A DNA stretch of 64,000 nucleotides from Thioploca sp. (GTDB lineage Bacteria; Pseudomonadota; Gammaproteobacteria; Beggiatoales; Beggiatoaceae). The DNA lies in assembly GCA_012032555.1 (NCBI GenBank), contig JAAUSR010000001.1:62001-126000 (forward strand). The letters run 5' to 3'. The notes beneath the pieces are model-generated. The model searched no databases, was not told where the DNA came from, and was given only the letters and a program-made list of their open reading frames with translations. Of this stretch, positions 18,034-26,961 are shown one piece after another. The position numbers and the translations under genes are program-made. Numbering within the stretch: position 1 is the first letter of the stretch; each line of letters begins with the position of its first letter.

Positions 18034-18093
18034 ACCACCCGATTTCCTCTTTGGTAAGTAGGGGAGAAAGAAATGCTTAACCTAATGGCAGTG
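18034..18093. repeat. Right half of the MITE-like element (degenerate copy)
   Basis: Runs AACCACCC ... TTGGTAAGTAGGGGAGAAA ... GCTTAACCTAATGGCAGTG, which matches the right arm of the element at 34528-34680 with several substitutions. The left arm is absent. It supplies the last codons of a weak minus-strand open frame at 18030-18245. Confidence 0.6.
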
Positions 18094-18707
18094 AGGATAT
18101 GGTGAGGAACGAATCGCATCTGTTCTATAATTTTTCCCACCACTTCCGCTGGAAAATTGTGTTGATAAGCCAAGTAAGTCATGTTAGTGAAGCGTAACCC
18201 AATATTCATTCCTGGTAACAAGGATTGCAATTTCTTGTAATCCAAGTACTATAATAAATTTCCAACCGGGGCCAACCCCGCCTTAACTTAAATAGTATTG
18301 AAATATTGGAAGGGTCTGAGTTCATTAATAAAAATTCATTCCCAAATTCGCACGTCTCGTGCTGCCCGCTGTGAATTTTTCACGACTTAGAAAAATGGCG
18401 ATGACATGACTAAAAAAGGGTGAACCTAAAGGCTCTCTCAAGGGCAAACGAAAACGCGCCAAGTGAGATAACGACTTCTTATTATCCTTATTGCAACTCA
18501 TCCATTCCAAATGAGGTAACTCTAAACTGGACAGGCAGTTGCCTTTAATGTAAAGATATACTATAGTGCTTATATTAATCCAATTTCAATAGTAAGTTTC
18601 CCATAGTAATGATTTATTTAACTAAATTTTAATGTAAATATCAACATTAATCGATGAGCTTTTATCTGGCTTAGATTAAGTACTCATTAATTTAATTAAA
18701 TAGTTTT
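18094..18707. other. Repeat-rich region with two weak open frames
   Basis: About 600 bases with no confident gene. Two minus-strand frames (18030-18245, 71 residues; 18325-18510, 61 residues) have protein-like stretches such as NFPAEVVGKIIEQMRFVPHH but no recognisable domain or good ribosome binding site, and the first one ends in repeat DNA; both are best read as remnants. A CGGGG/CCCCG hairpin lies at about 18267-18280. The last 170 bases before the sulfotransferase are very AT-rich and probably contain its promoter. Confidence 0.4.
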
Positions 18708-19580
18708 ATGAAAAAGATAATTTACATTATTAGTCTTGGTAGAAGTGGTTCAACTATTTTAGACATTATTTTAGGAAATGGTAAAGACATTTTAAGTTGT
18801 GGTGAACTTAATCGTTATGCGATTAGCCAGGGGAAGCCTGGTTACTGGCGTCTTTTTAAAGATTCTCCTACCTTTTTATTTTGGGATAAAATTAACACCA
18901 AGTTAGCTAAGCGCTTTTACGATAATAATATTAATTATCTTCTGTTAAAAGAATTAATTAGAAAATACGAGTATCACACTGCTTTTTTTACGAGAAGTAA
19001 AGCTAAAAGAAAAGACTTTAAGGAATATAGCTATTTTCTCTTGAGTTTATATCAAATCTTATTTGAAACTATTGATAATTCAATTATTGTAGATTCTTCT
19101 AAATACCCGGCAAGGGCACTTCGACTTGCTGAAATTGCTTCACCTCACTACCAGTTGGGTTTTATTTATCTCCAACGCGATCCAAAAGGTGTAGTAGCTT
19201 CTTTTGCTAAGAAAGGAATCAAACAACCCTCTAAATCTTATTTTAAAGCTAATTTATATTACTTATTAGTCAGTCTACTATGCAAGTATACGGTCTATCA
19301 ATTAAAAAAGAAAAAATATCCTGTTATAGAGATAAGATATGAAGATTTAATAGCAAGGCCGGTTGAGATAATATCTGATATTCAAGATAAGTTAGACCTT
19401 GATTTAATTAATACCATAGATAAAGTGAAGCGAGATGAAACTTTACAAATCGGTCCTCTCTTTGAAGGAAATAGACTTAGATTACAAAAAAATCTCAAAT
19501 TAATAACTAAGAATTCTACCTATCCTAAAAATATTAAGAATTTTTTAACCCGGCTAATAAATTTAGTTGTTTATAGGTAA
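18708..19580 (+). CDS. Sulfotransferase family protein
   Basis: A 290-residue PAPS-dependent sulfotransferase-fold protein. The 5'-phosphosulfate-binding loop is at the very start (IISLGRSGSTILDIILGN), and the 3'-phosphate-binding segment is visible as LGFIYLQRDPKGVVASFAKK with the preceding IIVDSSKYPARAL. IEIRYEDLIARP is the usual C-terminal hallmark. The acceptor is unknown; likely a surface carbohydrate or lipid. The gene is more AT-rich and lysine/isoleucine-rich than its neighbours and sits alone among repeats, which suggests horizontal transfer. PAPS would come from the CysC activity encoded at the window start. Confidence 0.85.
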   Translation: MKKIIYIISLGRSGSTILDIILGNGKDILSCGELNRYAISQGKPGYWRLFKDSPTFLFWDKINTKLAKRFYDNNINYLLLKELIRKYEYHTAFFTRSKAKRKDFKEYSYFLLSLYQILFETIDNSIIVDSSKYPARALRLAEIASPHYQLGFIYLQRDPKGVVASFAKKGIKQPSKSYFKANLYYLLVSLLCKYTVYQLKKKKYPVIEIRYEDLIARPVEIISDIQDKLDLDLINTIDKVKRDETLQIGPLFEGNRLRLQKNLKLITKNSTYPKNIKNFLTRLINLVVYR

Positions 19581-19889
19581 ACATCGTTTTCTTTAACTTT
19601 AGAATCTATTAATATAATACCATCGCTAATTATTAAAGAAATAAGATGGTTATTACGTTATATTATTTAAAATAATCTTATTTTTTGAGTTCAGTTGAAT
19701 AGATTCTCGATCACTCTAACTTAAAGGCATTTTTCATAATGATCTCGTTTAATTCTCAACTTTTGGCGAAGGTATTATAGAGTAATAATATAAATATACT
19801 ACTTTGATCTATTTTAGAAAATCAGTGCATGGGCAAAGCATGAATATTCTTACACTGACTTAACCCATGCGAAATAAATTACCAAGTTT
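19581..19889. other. AT-rich intergenic region between convergent genes
   Basis: About 310 bases between the sulfotransferase and the convergent SH3-domain gene. A spaced inverted repeat GCATGGG ... CCCATGC (about 19829-19870) is the only visible structure and could help terminate either transcript. No open frame of substance. Confidence 0.4.
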
Positions 19890-21713
19890 TTATTTATCCA
19901 AAAAAGTCGTTACCCGTTTTTGTAACAGACTTATCTTTGCTAGAAGATCGGTTTGGCGTGAAGACTTAATTTTCTCCAGTGTTGCTTGTAACACAGCTAA
20001 TAATCTCGGTAACTCTCGGTCTTCAGCCGTTAAATTGAGTTTTGGGGTTGCAAGAGAATTATCAAGAAACTGAATAAGTTGATCAAGTGCAAGTTCTACT
20101 TGTTTGCCGGTGGGATGATATTTTAAATACTGAATGATAGTTTGATCCAGAGCGTTCAACTGACATTCAAAAATGCCCTCGCATTCACCACCCAACGGCA
20201 TCGTTGCCGCTAACCAAGCTATCTGGTCTGCTACTAGCAAAGGATAGTATTTAGCGTGGAGTTGCCAGCCGCGATTAACATTAACCTGCCAACGTCCCTG
20301 AATTTCATCATGGTAAATCCACTCTTGTTGTTTTTGCTTAGCTAACCAAGTTTTATAAGGAAATTCATCATCGATTTGTTCGACTACTCGTTGTAAGGAC
20401 AACAAATGAGACCAAGCTAATTTAGCAGCAACTTCCGGAGGAGTGGTTATCTCCTCTTTCGCCCGGTCTAACAGGTCAGTCAACTCAATTTGTTCAAGTA
20501 AGCCAAGCTTTTTTGCTTGGCGTACTTGCATTAGTTGTTGATAAATTTCAGCTCGTTTTTGTTGTTCAAAAGGTTGAGTTAAGTTACCAAATATCCAACC
20601 TTTTTCTCCAGTAGGTAGAGTTACTTGATACCAGTAATCGGTTACTTGATTGACGAGTTCGGGTTGTTTAGAACGTGCTAATTGTCTGACAATCAGGCCA
20701 AGCGGTAATTTTTCTATCACTTGACTATTACGGTTGGCTTCGGAACGAAGTCGCGCTTGTGAAACAGTGATAATTCGTTGTGAAATCGGTTCAGTAGGTT
20801 GTTGTGGTTTAATATTATCTTTAGCGGGTTGTTGTCGTTTAACATTATCTGTGACGGCTACTGAGTTATTCGCGGTGATTTGACGGGTAGAAAACTGGAG
20901 CGAGGTCGTTTTTTTATGGGCGGCGGTAGGACTGGTTTGCATTAAAAACCCTATTTTACCGACTTGTGCTTGTTTAATAGTGGATTGGAGATTAGCCGAA
21001 ATGGGAAGGTAAAAGCCTAATTGCCGGTCCTGGGTTTGACAAGCCGGTGCGAGGGGTTGTAATTTTACTCGAACCGCAATTTGATTATCATTCACATGAT
21101 GAAAAGCAAACTGGTTTAAAAAATCAGCCGGTAAATAGTATCCACATTCTTTAACCAGTATTTCGCTCCATTCTAAAGTTTCATAAAGCGTTTTTAAAGT
21201 TGTAGGGAATTGCGGTGATTTAGCTTGTTCCAATGCTGACTTAATTAACGAATCCGCTAATAAAGCCTTGAGAATATCTGCCTCGGCAAATAGATCCGTC
21301 AATTTTACTGGTCTACCTGATTTCGCTAAATTAATACTCATAAAACGAGTTTCTATGGTTGGATGAGGCATATTTTGACAATGAACATATTCTGAATCTT
21401 GCAAACTAGCCACTGTTCCAACCACAGACAACAGGATAAAATCACGATTATATTGACAATCACGGTGTTCTTTGGTGGTGGTAGCCGCTTCTCCTTGGAA
21501 ATCAGCTATAAATTGCTTGTTAGCTAAAGCAGCGGCAGAAAATACCGTTTCTTGGTGTTGATTGATAACAGTGATATCAGTCTTAGTCCAGCGAATAGTG
21601 AAATCATCACCCTGTCCTTGCCAGATAACTTCATCTTTTTCTTCGGCTTCTTTTGCGAGAGCATTAAAGCCGAAAAACAATAAATTTATCATGATCGCTA
21701 TGCGAATTATCAT
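19890..21713 (-). CDS. Exported protein with an SH3b domain
   Basis: A 607-residue exported protein. The signal peptide is MIIRIAIMINLLFFGFNALA. Residues about 25-290 form an unrecognised globular region with cysteines; a low-complexity Q/P linker (KRQQPAKDNIKPQQPTEP) leads to a bacterial SH3 domain at about 315-380 (VSQARLRSEANRNSQVIEKL ... YWYQVTLPTGEKGWIFGNL), which often binds peptidoglycan or peptides. The C-terminal 220 residues are helical with no known motif. A TGAGG site precedes ATG 21713. It lies 25 bases behind thrC on the same strand and is probably co-transcribed with it, although no functional link is evident. Confidence 0.75.
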   Translation of the reverse strand: MIIRIAIMINLLFFGFNALAKEAEEKDEVIWQGQGDDFTIRWTKTDITVINQHQETVFSAAALANKQFIADFQGEAATTTKEHRDCQYNRDFILLSVVGTVASLQDSEYVHCQNMPHPTIETRFMSINLAKSGRPVKLTDLFAEADILKALLADSLIKSALEQAKSPQFPTTLKTLYETLEWSEILVKECGYYLPADFLNQFAFHHVNDNQIAVRVKLQPLAPACQTQDRQLGFYLPISANLQSTIKQAQVGKIGFLMQTSPTAAHKKTTSLQFSTRQITANNSVAVTDNVKRQQPAKDNIKPQQPTEPISQRIITVSQARLRSEANRNSQVIEKLPLGLIVRQLARSKQPELVNQVTDYWYQVTLPTGEKGWIFGNLTQPFEQQKRAEIYQQLMQVRQAKKLGLLEQIELTDLLDRAKEEITTPPEVAAKLAWSHLLSLQRVVEQIDDEFPYKTWLAKQKQQEWIYHDEIQGRWQVNVNRGWQLHAKYYPLLVADQIAWLAATMPLGGECEGIFECQLNALDQTIIQYLKYHPTGKQVELALDQLIQFLDNSLATPKLNLTAEDRELPRLLAVLQATLEKIKSSRQTDLLAKISLLQKRVTTFLDK

Positions 21714-21738
21714 TTTGATTTTACCTCAGCGGTTGCAG

Positions 21739-22821
21739 TTAGCTCATATTTTGTAAAATCGCTGCTTTAACTTCTTCGAGTTCGGCTTTTACTTTTATCA
21801 TCGGAGTAGTGCTTTGTTTAATAGCCGTATCGGGATCTTTTAAACCATGTCCGGTTAAGGTACAGGTTACGGTACTGCCTTCCAAAATTTTACCATTTTT
21901 AATATCTTTCATAGCACCAGCCAGAGAAATCGCTGAAGCCGGTTCACAAAAGATACCTTCTCGTTCAGCTAATAATTTCTGTGCTGCTAAAATGTCTTCA
22001 TCCGTAAATTCGTCAAACCAACCCCCCGATTCTTGTTGAGCATTTACCGCTTTATCCCAACTTTGGGGGTTACCAATCCGAATAGCAGTTGCAACCGTTT
22101 CGGGATGCGCCACTGGATGACCACGTAAAAACGGGGCAGCACCGCTAGCTTGGTAACCGCACATTTTTGGACATTTATTGACGATACCAATATTAGCAAA
22201 TTGGGTATAACCCATCCAATAAGCACTAATATTCCCGGCATTACCTACTGGTAAACAATGATAATCTGGTGCTCTACCCAATGCTTCCACAATTTCAAAA
22301 GCAGCCGTTTTTTGCCCTTGTAATCGATAGGGATTGATAGAATTAACAATGGTAATGGGAGCATGTTCTGCTACTTCTTTAACCAAACGCATGCCATCAT
22401 CAAAATTACCTTGGATTTGAATCACTACGGCACCATGCATCATCGCTTGTGCCAACTTACCCAAAGCAATTTTACCTTCTGGGATTAAGACAAAAGCCGT
22501 TATTCCCGCTCTGGCGCTATAAGCCGCCGCACTGGCAGAAGTATTCCCAGTAGAAGCACAAACGGTTGCACGACTTTCAGCCTCAATGGCTTTAGTAATC
22601 GCCATGGTCATACCCCGATCTTTAAAAGAACCGGTGGGATTTAAACCTTCATATTTAACATAAATGTCGACTTCTTTTTGTAATAATTTAGGAATATTAT
22701 GCAGGCGAATGAGTGGTGTATTACCTTCAGCCAAACTGATAATCCGAGTGTCATCGTGAACGGGTAAGTAATCACGGTATTTATCTATCAAACCGGTGTA
22801 ACGCGAAAAATTCAATGACAT
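21739..22821 (-). CDS. thrC: Threonine synthase
   Basis: PLP enzyme converting O-phosphohomoserine to threonine. The 360-residue protein is the shorter form found outside enterobacteria. Visible are the [12 protein letters not shown] entry motif, the PLP lysine in [14 protein letters not shown], the [18 protein letters not shown] substrate loop, [15 protein letters not shown] and the C-terminal [13 protein letters not shown] and [13 protein letters not shown]. Complete and apparently functional. No hom or thrB is adjacent. Confidence 0.96.
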   Translation of the reverse strand: MSLNFSRYTGLIDKYRDYLPVHDDTRIISLAEGNTPLIRLHNIPKLLQKEVDIYVKYEGLNPTGSFKDRGMTMAITKAIEAESRATVCASTGNTSASAAAYSARAGITAFVLIPEGKIALGKLAQAMMHGAVVIQIQGNFDDGMRLVKEVAEHAPITIVNSINPYRLQGQKTAAFEIVEALGRAPDYHCLPVGNAGNISAYWMGYTQFANIGIVNKCPKMCGYQASGAAPFLRGHPVAHPETVATAIRIGNPQSWDKAVNAQQESGGWFDEFTDEDILAAQKLLAEREGIFCEPASAISLAGAMKDIKNGKILEGSTVTCTLTGHGLKDPDTAIKQSTTPMIKVKAELEEVKAAILQNMS

Positions 22822-22900
22822 ATTAAAAATCTCTGATTTTATTTTAGTTAAGGAAATAAAGGTGGCAATATACTACAAAAACTAACTACTGGTCTAAATT

Positions 22901-23320
22901 ATGATGGCGAGTAAATTTTATCAAAAAATGGCAATCCAAGGATTTTCTTTACTAGAAGTGTTGGTAGCACTGGCTGTTTTGGCTATTGCACTGGCAACTG
23001 TTATTAAAGTTACTGGCTATTATGCTGAAAATGCTCGTTATCTCCGTGACAAAACGCTTGCTCATTGGGTAGCGATGAATGTATTAACTGATCTACAAGT
23101 TAAGGATAAATGGCTTGATTTGGGCAACCAGGAAGGAACCGCGACGATGGCAGGACGTGAGTGGTATTGGATAGTCCATGTAGTAGAAACACCTGATGAG
23201 GATTTACGTCGCTTAGAAGTACAAGTCTACTACCGTCGTCAAGATCCGGAACCAGTGACTAAACTGGAAGGATTTATAGCTAATTCTTGGGTACCTGAAG
23301 ATGAAATGTTACTTTTTTAA
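22901..23320 (+). CDS. gspI: Type II secretion minor pseudopilin, GspI-like
   Basis: A 139-residue pseudopilin. The leader ends in IQG, followed by FSLLEVLVALAVLAIALATV with glutamate at mature position 5. The mature part (AHWVAMNVLTDLQV, MAGREWYWIVHVVETPDEDLRRLEVQVYY) follows the pattern of GspI, including the A-x-x-x-A-x-N segment. GspI is part of the tip complex with GspJ, K and H. No other gsp gene is near, so the rest of the system must be elsewhere, or this protein works with the pseudopilins at 9.7-11.8 kb. Confidence 0.78.
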   Translation: MMASKFYQKMAIQGFSLLEVLVALAVLAIALATVIKVTGYYAENARYLRDKTLAHWVAMNVLTDLQVKDKWLDLGNQEGTATMAGREWYWIVHVVETPDEDLRRLEVQVYYRRQDPEPVTKLEGFIANSWVPEDEMLLF

Positions 23321-23382
23321 CTGATTTGAAAAGCCTCAAACCGACTTTAAGAAACTGTCTAGTAAAAAAATCAAAAGCAAAT

Positions 23383-23430
23383 AGTAGGGTGTGCATCGCA
23401 CATCACTCTTGGTAAGCAATGCCACCCTAA
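23383..23430. repeat. GTAGGGTG-type palindromic repeat
   Basis: AGTAGGGTGTGCATCGCACA with a distal GCCACCCTAACT forms an imperfect palindrome between two convergent genes. It belongs to the family also seen at 24.1, 28.3, 29.1, 30.2, 42.5 and 63.1 kb. Confidence 0.55.
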
Positions 23431-23440
23431 CTAACTTGAC

Positions 23441-24157
23441 TCAGTCAGTGACAATAAAGCGCCGTATTTCGCTACTGGTATTATTACCAACAATTCGCCA
23501 AACTACGGTTCGTCCTTGGGCTGTTTCAGCAAAAGCTTGCCATTCCTCAGCAGTTGGAGTCAACGTAGTACCCTCAACGGGTATGGTATAAACCGCCTGC
23601 GGTTCATCTCCATAGTAGTATTCAATGGAGAGTGAACTTTGAAAGTCATGAGTCCAAGCAAAGGTAGGAAGCGTTGCGGAAGTAAAGAAAACATTATCTG
23701 CCGGACTCTGGATAGCAATGAAGGAAATGGGTCCATGTAAGGTACGGTTTTCACTGAAGCTGATATCTTGCAGTTGATAATAATAGACTTTGCCTTTGAC
23801 AGCCGTATTATCGACCAAGCTATAAATCGCACCTTCATTATTGTTTGCCCGCGTTGGCATGAGGCTGCTGTTTAATTGAACATATTCACCCATTCTCTGT
23901 TCGCTACGTAAAATATTAAAACCCGCATTATCCCTTTCAGTTGCCGTTTGCCAAGTTAATACCACACCATTTTCATTCGGTTCCGCCATAAAATTAAGCA
24001 GATCGACGGCGAGATTAGGGGGATCCGTTGGAGAAGAACTTGTAGCCGCATAAACAGCCGTAACATAGTAGCTGTAGGGTCGGTGCAGCAATGCGAAACC
24101 GACCATTATTGATACAAATTGATGTAATAATTTTTCTAGGTAGGGTGCGTTAAGCAT
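23441..24157 (-). CDS. Hypothetical surface protein with fibronectin-III-like module, start in repeat DNA
   Basis: A 238-residue open frame. From about residue 48 it reads LAVDLLNFMAEPNENGVVLT WQTATERDNAGFNILRSEQR, a fibronectin-III-like module that recurs at the C-termini of the two large exported proteins nearby. A second beta-rich part carries SPADNVFFTSATLPTFAW, common in envelope proteins. The first 40 codons are suspicious: the ATG and the next residues (MLNAPY) lie within a palindromic repeat, and HRPYSYY lies within another. The frame is therefore likely the tail of a once longer gene, cut and re-started by repeats. Downstream of the VWA gene on the same strand with a 44-base gap. Confidence 0.6.
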   Translation of the reverse strand: MLNAPYLEKLLHQFVSIMVGFALLHRPYSYYVTAVYAATSSSPTDPPNLAVDLLNFMAEPNENGVVLTWQTATERDNAGFNILRSEQRMGEYVQLNSSLMPTRANNNEGAIYSLVDNTAVKGKVYYYQLQDISFSENRTLHGPISFIAIQSPADNVFFTSATLPTFAWTHDFQSSLSIEYYYGDEPQAVYTIPVEGTTLTPTAEEWQAFAETAQGRTVVWRIVGNNTSSEIRRFIVTD

Positions 24158-24176
24158 TGTGCATAACGCACCTTAC
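24078..24176. repeat. Two palindromic repeats inside the 5' end of the preceding gene
   Basis: GGTCGGT ... ACCGACC at 24078-24104 and GGTAGGGTGCGTTAAGC with its complement GCATAACGCACCTTAC at 24139-24176. Both are hairpins of the interspersed GTAGGGTGCGTTA kind, and together they form the first ~27 codons of the minus-strand frame that starts at 24157. Confidence 0.6.
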
Positions 24177-24201
24177 TGAACTTAAATTACATGATTCACA
24201 T

Positions 24202-26961
24202 TTATTGACGCGGTGTCACCCCCAACCACCTCGACTCATTATTTTCTATACCCAATAATCCATAACAGTAGCTGGTATTATCGATAGCAGTGAAGTTATC
24301 AATAAATTGGTAAGGGCTTTCACTCTCAGTTCCGCCAAGCGGATAGATAAATTTTTCAGCAGTGAGGTGTGTTATCGCCTCGTAATCTTCCGGATGCGTG
24401 GTACATTCTTGACCAACTTTAGGAATGCCTCGCCAGAGGTCATAAGCGAGAAGGTCTTCTTCATGAGCCGATTGCCATTCTACCAAGGTGCCGGTTTGAA
24501 TAGCCTGAGCATTGAAGGAAAGCAACTTGACTGCTAATGAGGTATCTTCATGTGTTGCTGCGACTAATATCTCCGTATAGTTATTAATATCCGGTATTGC
24601 AGAATCCTCAACGGAAATGGCGACACTGTTTACCTGCTCACTGATATCTTTGGGAACCTCAAGATTGATAATGACTTGTTGTGAAGTATTGGCAGCTATA
24701 GTTACGCTTTCAGGAAAAGTTGCTGACCAATTCAAAGTGTTAGAAGCTTTCATTTTGTAAGTTGCTTCCTGGTTAATCAGGTTTTTTAGAGTAACCTCTA
24801 AAGGAAGGGTCGTTCCTGATTTAGCAACTGCAATGGGAAGTGCTGTGACTTTAACGGGTTGAGGGGTTAACATTCTTGGTAAAAGACGAACAAATTTACC
24901 TCCTTCTGCGGTAATCCCTGCTACGCTTATCATGAAAGGTTCTGAAGGAATAGTAACATTTGCCCTAATATGTTTGACAGTATCACCACTGATGACAAGT
25001 TCTGAGGTTGAAATAACACTGCCGTCAGTGCGCAGTAAGGCGAGAGAAGCTGATTGAGGTAATACAGTAAGATCTATTTCCAGCACCAGTTCTGACCCAA
25101 TGGCCATTCTGCCCATAAGAGGACCGAGTTCTTCATCTGAGAGACTAAACTGTCTTTCAGTGGCACTGAGCAATTTCGTGTCGATGATGTGTAGGGTACT
25201 CTCTCCAAAAACGCGCAAGGAAGTCAATCCCTCTCCTGCCAAAGTGACCTGCCAGGTTCCTGCAGAGGGGTTATCTAGTTTGTAGCTTCTCACGGAACCG
25301 ATTTGCTGGTAAGTAACACCCACTGTTGTCGACTGAATTTCGGTACCATCAAGATTTCGCAAAATGAAGGTAGAAGGTGGATGATCTACAGGTTCTGTGA
25401 CTAGGAAAGTTACCTTTGACAGGGTTCCATCTATAGGGATTTCTACTGTTAAGGGAGTATTAGCTACTAAGTTAATTCCACGATTAACAATAGATGATGT
25501 GTTTCGATCATCGACTTCCCAGACAATAGACAGAGCTTCACTGATCTTAGAAGGTTCCTTGGAAAGGTCGAAAAAAAGTCCTCCACTCTGATCAGCGAGT
25601 AATTGGTATGGATTTTGACTGGCTAATCGAGAACTGGCTGAACGCTGATTGTCTTGTTGCGAACAATTACCCAATTGTACCGATACGAAACTGTTTTCGC
25701 CTATTAACCCTAAGTTAAGCTTTGTCAAAAGACTGGGAGGTGCATCAGTGAATAATATTATTTTCCCAATTGTCATTGTCTCTTCTTTCATTCCCATATT
25801 CATAGAATATGAATCAAAAAGCTTTTTAGCTGCTTTCAAAGCTGGCTTTGAATTTTCACGACAGTCACCACCACCTTTTATTTCAAGATGCTCGATCTCG
25901 TTTTCTAGTCCCTCAATACCCTTTTTACCGAGAAAGTAGCCATAATTCTTAACAGGTTCATCATTATACGTAACTAGGCCGAAGAGTACATCCCCTTGTT
26001 TTTGAATTGTTTCTCTAATAGCTTTTTTTGTTTCTTCGATGTTCTTTGACATACTACCTGTAGTATCAACGACAAGAATCACGGGAGGCTTATCTCCTCT
26101 TAATCTATTGATCAATAAGTCTTTATCACCATACTTCCCTGACTCTATTTCTGCTAAAATTCTATTAAGATACTTTTCTGACTCAATGATCGCTTCGCTC
26201 CTAGCACTTTCGAACTTTTTTATTCCACCTGGAACAAATGAACCATTAGGGCTATTTCGTATATCCTTATCAGTGTCTTTATTTAGTTGTTGATGGCAAC
26301 AAGCACCTTTTGGAAGCAACCAACACTGCGAATCCTTACTACATTGCGTAACACATTTAGGCCAAAATATAGTAGTAGCTACACATGGAAATGCGCATAT
26401 AATAGTAGGGGACAAAGCGTAATATCCTGACACTAATCCCTCCGTAGGAAAGGCCCAAGTACTAGGAAGGGATTCAGGATCAATACTTTCACAAAGAATT
26501 TTAGGATTTCCCTTATCGTCAAGGTTATCCTTCAATCCAAATATATCAATAGGGATGGAACTATCTACACTATTTGAGTGTGCATAAATATCTTGTATTG
26601 TGTGTAAAGCTGTGCCTAATGAATGAGATACCGCACGATAGTGGTTGTTATGTGATAAGTCATCCATAATCTGCTCAAAGAGCCGATGAATGCGCTCAGA
26701 AGCACCTCCAAGATGATTTCCATCTGCATGAGCAGTCTCGTCAAGTAACGTCGGAGATTGATCAGTACGTCTGTTTGCTGAAACTATTTTTGCTATTACA
26801 TCTTCATATCCTTCTTCAAAGAGAGGGGTTCCATCTACCTTTACCTCTCTTAATGCCTCCCTTGTTATTCCCTCGTGTACATATGGTTCAAAAGCTAAGA
26901 CTGCCTCATTAGAAAACAAAGCTATTATCCCAACTACCCATATCAGCTTAAAATAGTTCAT
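24202..26961 (-). CDS. Exported Het-C/VWA protein resembling VWA7
   Basis: A 919-residue exported protein. A signal peptide (ending near ALA at residue 23) is followed by a Het-C/phospholipase-C-like helical domain: HEGITREAL at 29-37 and SLGTALHTIQDIYAHSN at 114-130 provide histidines typical of this fold. Residues 157-222 form a cysteine-rich insert. A VWA domain follows with the MIDAS motif DTTGSMS at 299-305, then GLVTYNDEP and LFTDAPP. Beyond about 490 lie several beta-sandwich modules, and the C-terminus (LAVKLLSFNAQAIQTGTLVE, LLAYDLWR) is the fibronectin-like module shared with neighbours. Its start overlaps the stop of the upstream gene by one base, so the two form an operon. Role: probably a metal-dependent adhesin; this is inferred. 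Confidence 0.78.
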   Translation of the reverse strand: MNYFKLIWVVGIIALFSNEAVLAFEPYVHEGITREALREVKVDGTPLFEEGYEDVIAKIVSANRRTDQSPTLLDETAHADGNHLGGASERIHRLFEQIMDDLSHNNHYRAVSHSLGTALHTIQDIYAHSNSVDSSIPIDIFGLKDNLDDKGNPKILCESIDPESLPSTWAFPTEGLVSGYYALSPTIICAFPCVATTIFWPKCVTQCSKDSQCWLLPKGACCHQQLNKDTDKDIRNSPNGSFVPGGIKKFESARSEAIIESEKYLNRILAEIESGKYGDKDLLINRLRGDKPPVILVVDTTGSMSKNIEETKKAIRETIQKQGDVLFGLVTYNDEPVKNYGYFLGKKGIEGLENEIEHLEIKGGGDCRENSKPALKAAKKLFDSYSMNMGMKEETMTIGKIILFTDAPPSLLTKLNLGLIGENSFVSVQLGNCSQQDNQRSASSRLASQNPYQLLADQSGGLFFDLSKEPSKISEALSIVWEVDDRNTSSIVNRGINLVANTPLTVEIPIDGTLSKVTFLVTEPVDHPPSTFILRNLDGTEIQSTTVGVTYQQIGSVRSYKLDNPSAGTWQVTLAGEGLTSLRVFGESTLHIIDTKLLSATERQFSLSDEELGPLMGRMAIGSELVLEIDLTVLPQSASLALLRTDGSVISTSELVISGDTVKHIRANVTIPSEPFMISVAGITAEGGKFVRLLPRMLTPQPVKVTALPIAVAKSGTTLPLEVTLKNLINQEATYKMKASNTLNWSATFPESVTIAANTSQQVIINLEVPKDISEQVNSVAISVEDSAIPDINNYTEILVAATHEDTSLAVKLLSFNAQAIQTGTLVEWQSAHEEDLLAYDLWRGIPKVGQECTTHPEDYEAITHLTAEKFIYPLGGTESESPYQFIDNFTAIDNTSYCYGLLGIENNESRWLGVTPRQ

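Noticed and set aside
18325-18510. Minus-strand frame of 61 codons before the sulfotransferase
   Set aside because: Some protein-like segments but no family, no ribosome binding site, and position in repeat-rich DNA; kept only as possible remnant in the region description.
2-19580. Functional pairing of cysC with the sulfotransferase through PAPS
   Set aside because: The biochemical link is possible but the genes are 18 kb apart with unrelated genes between, so the sequence gives no positional support.
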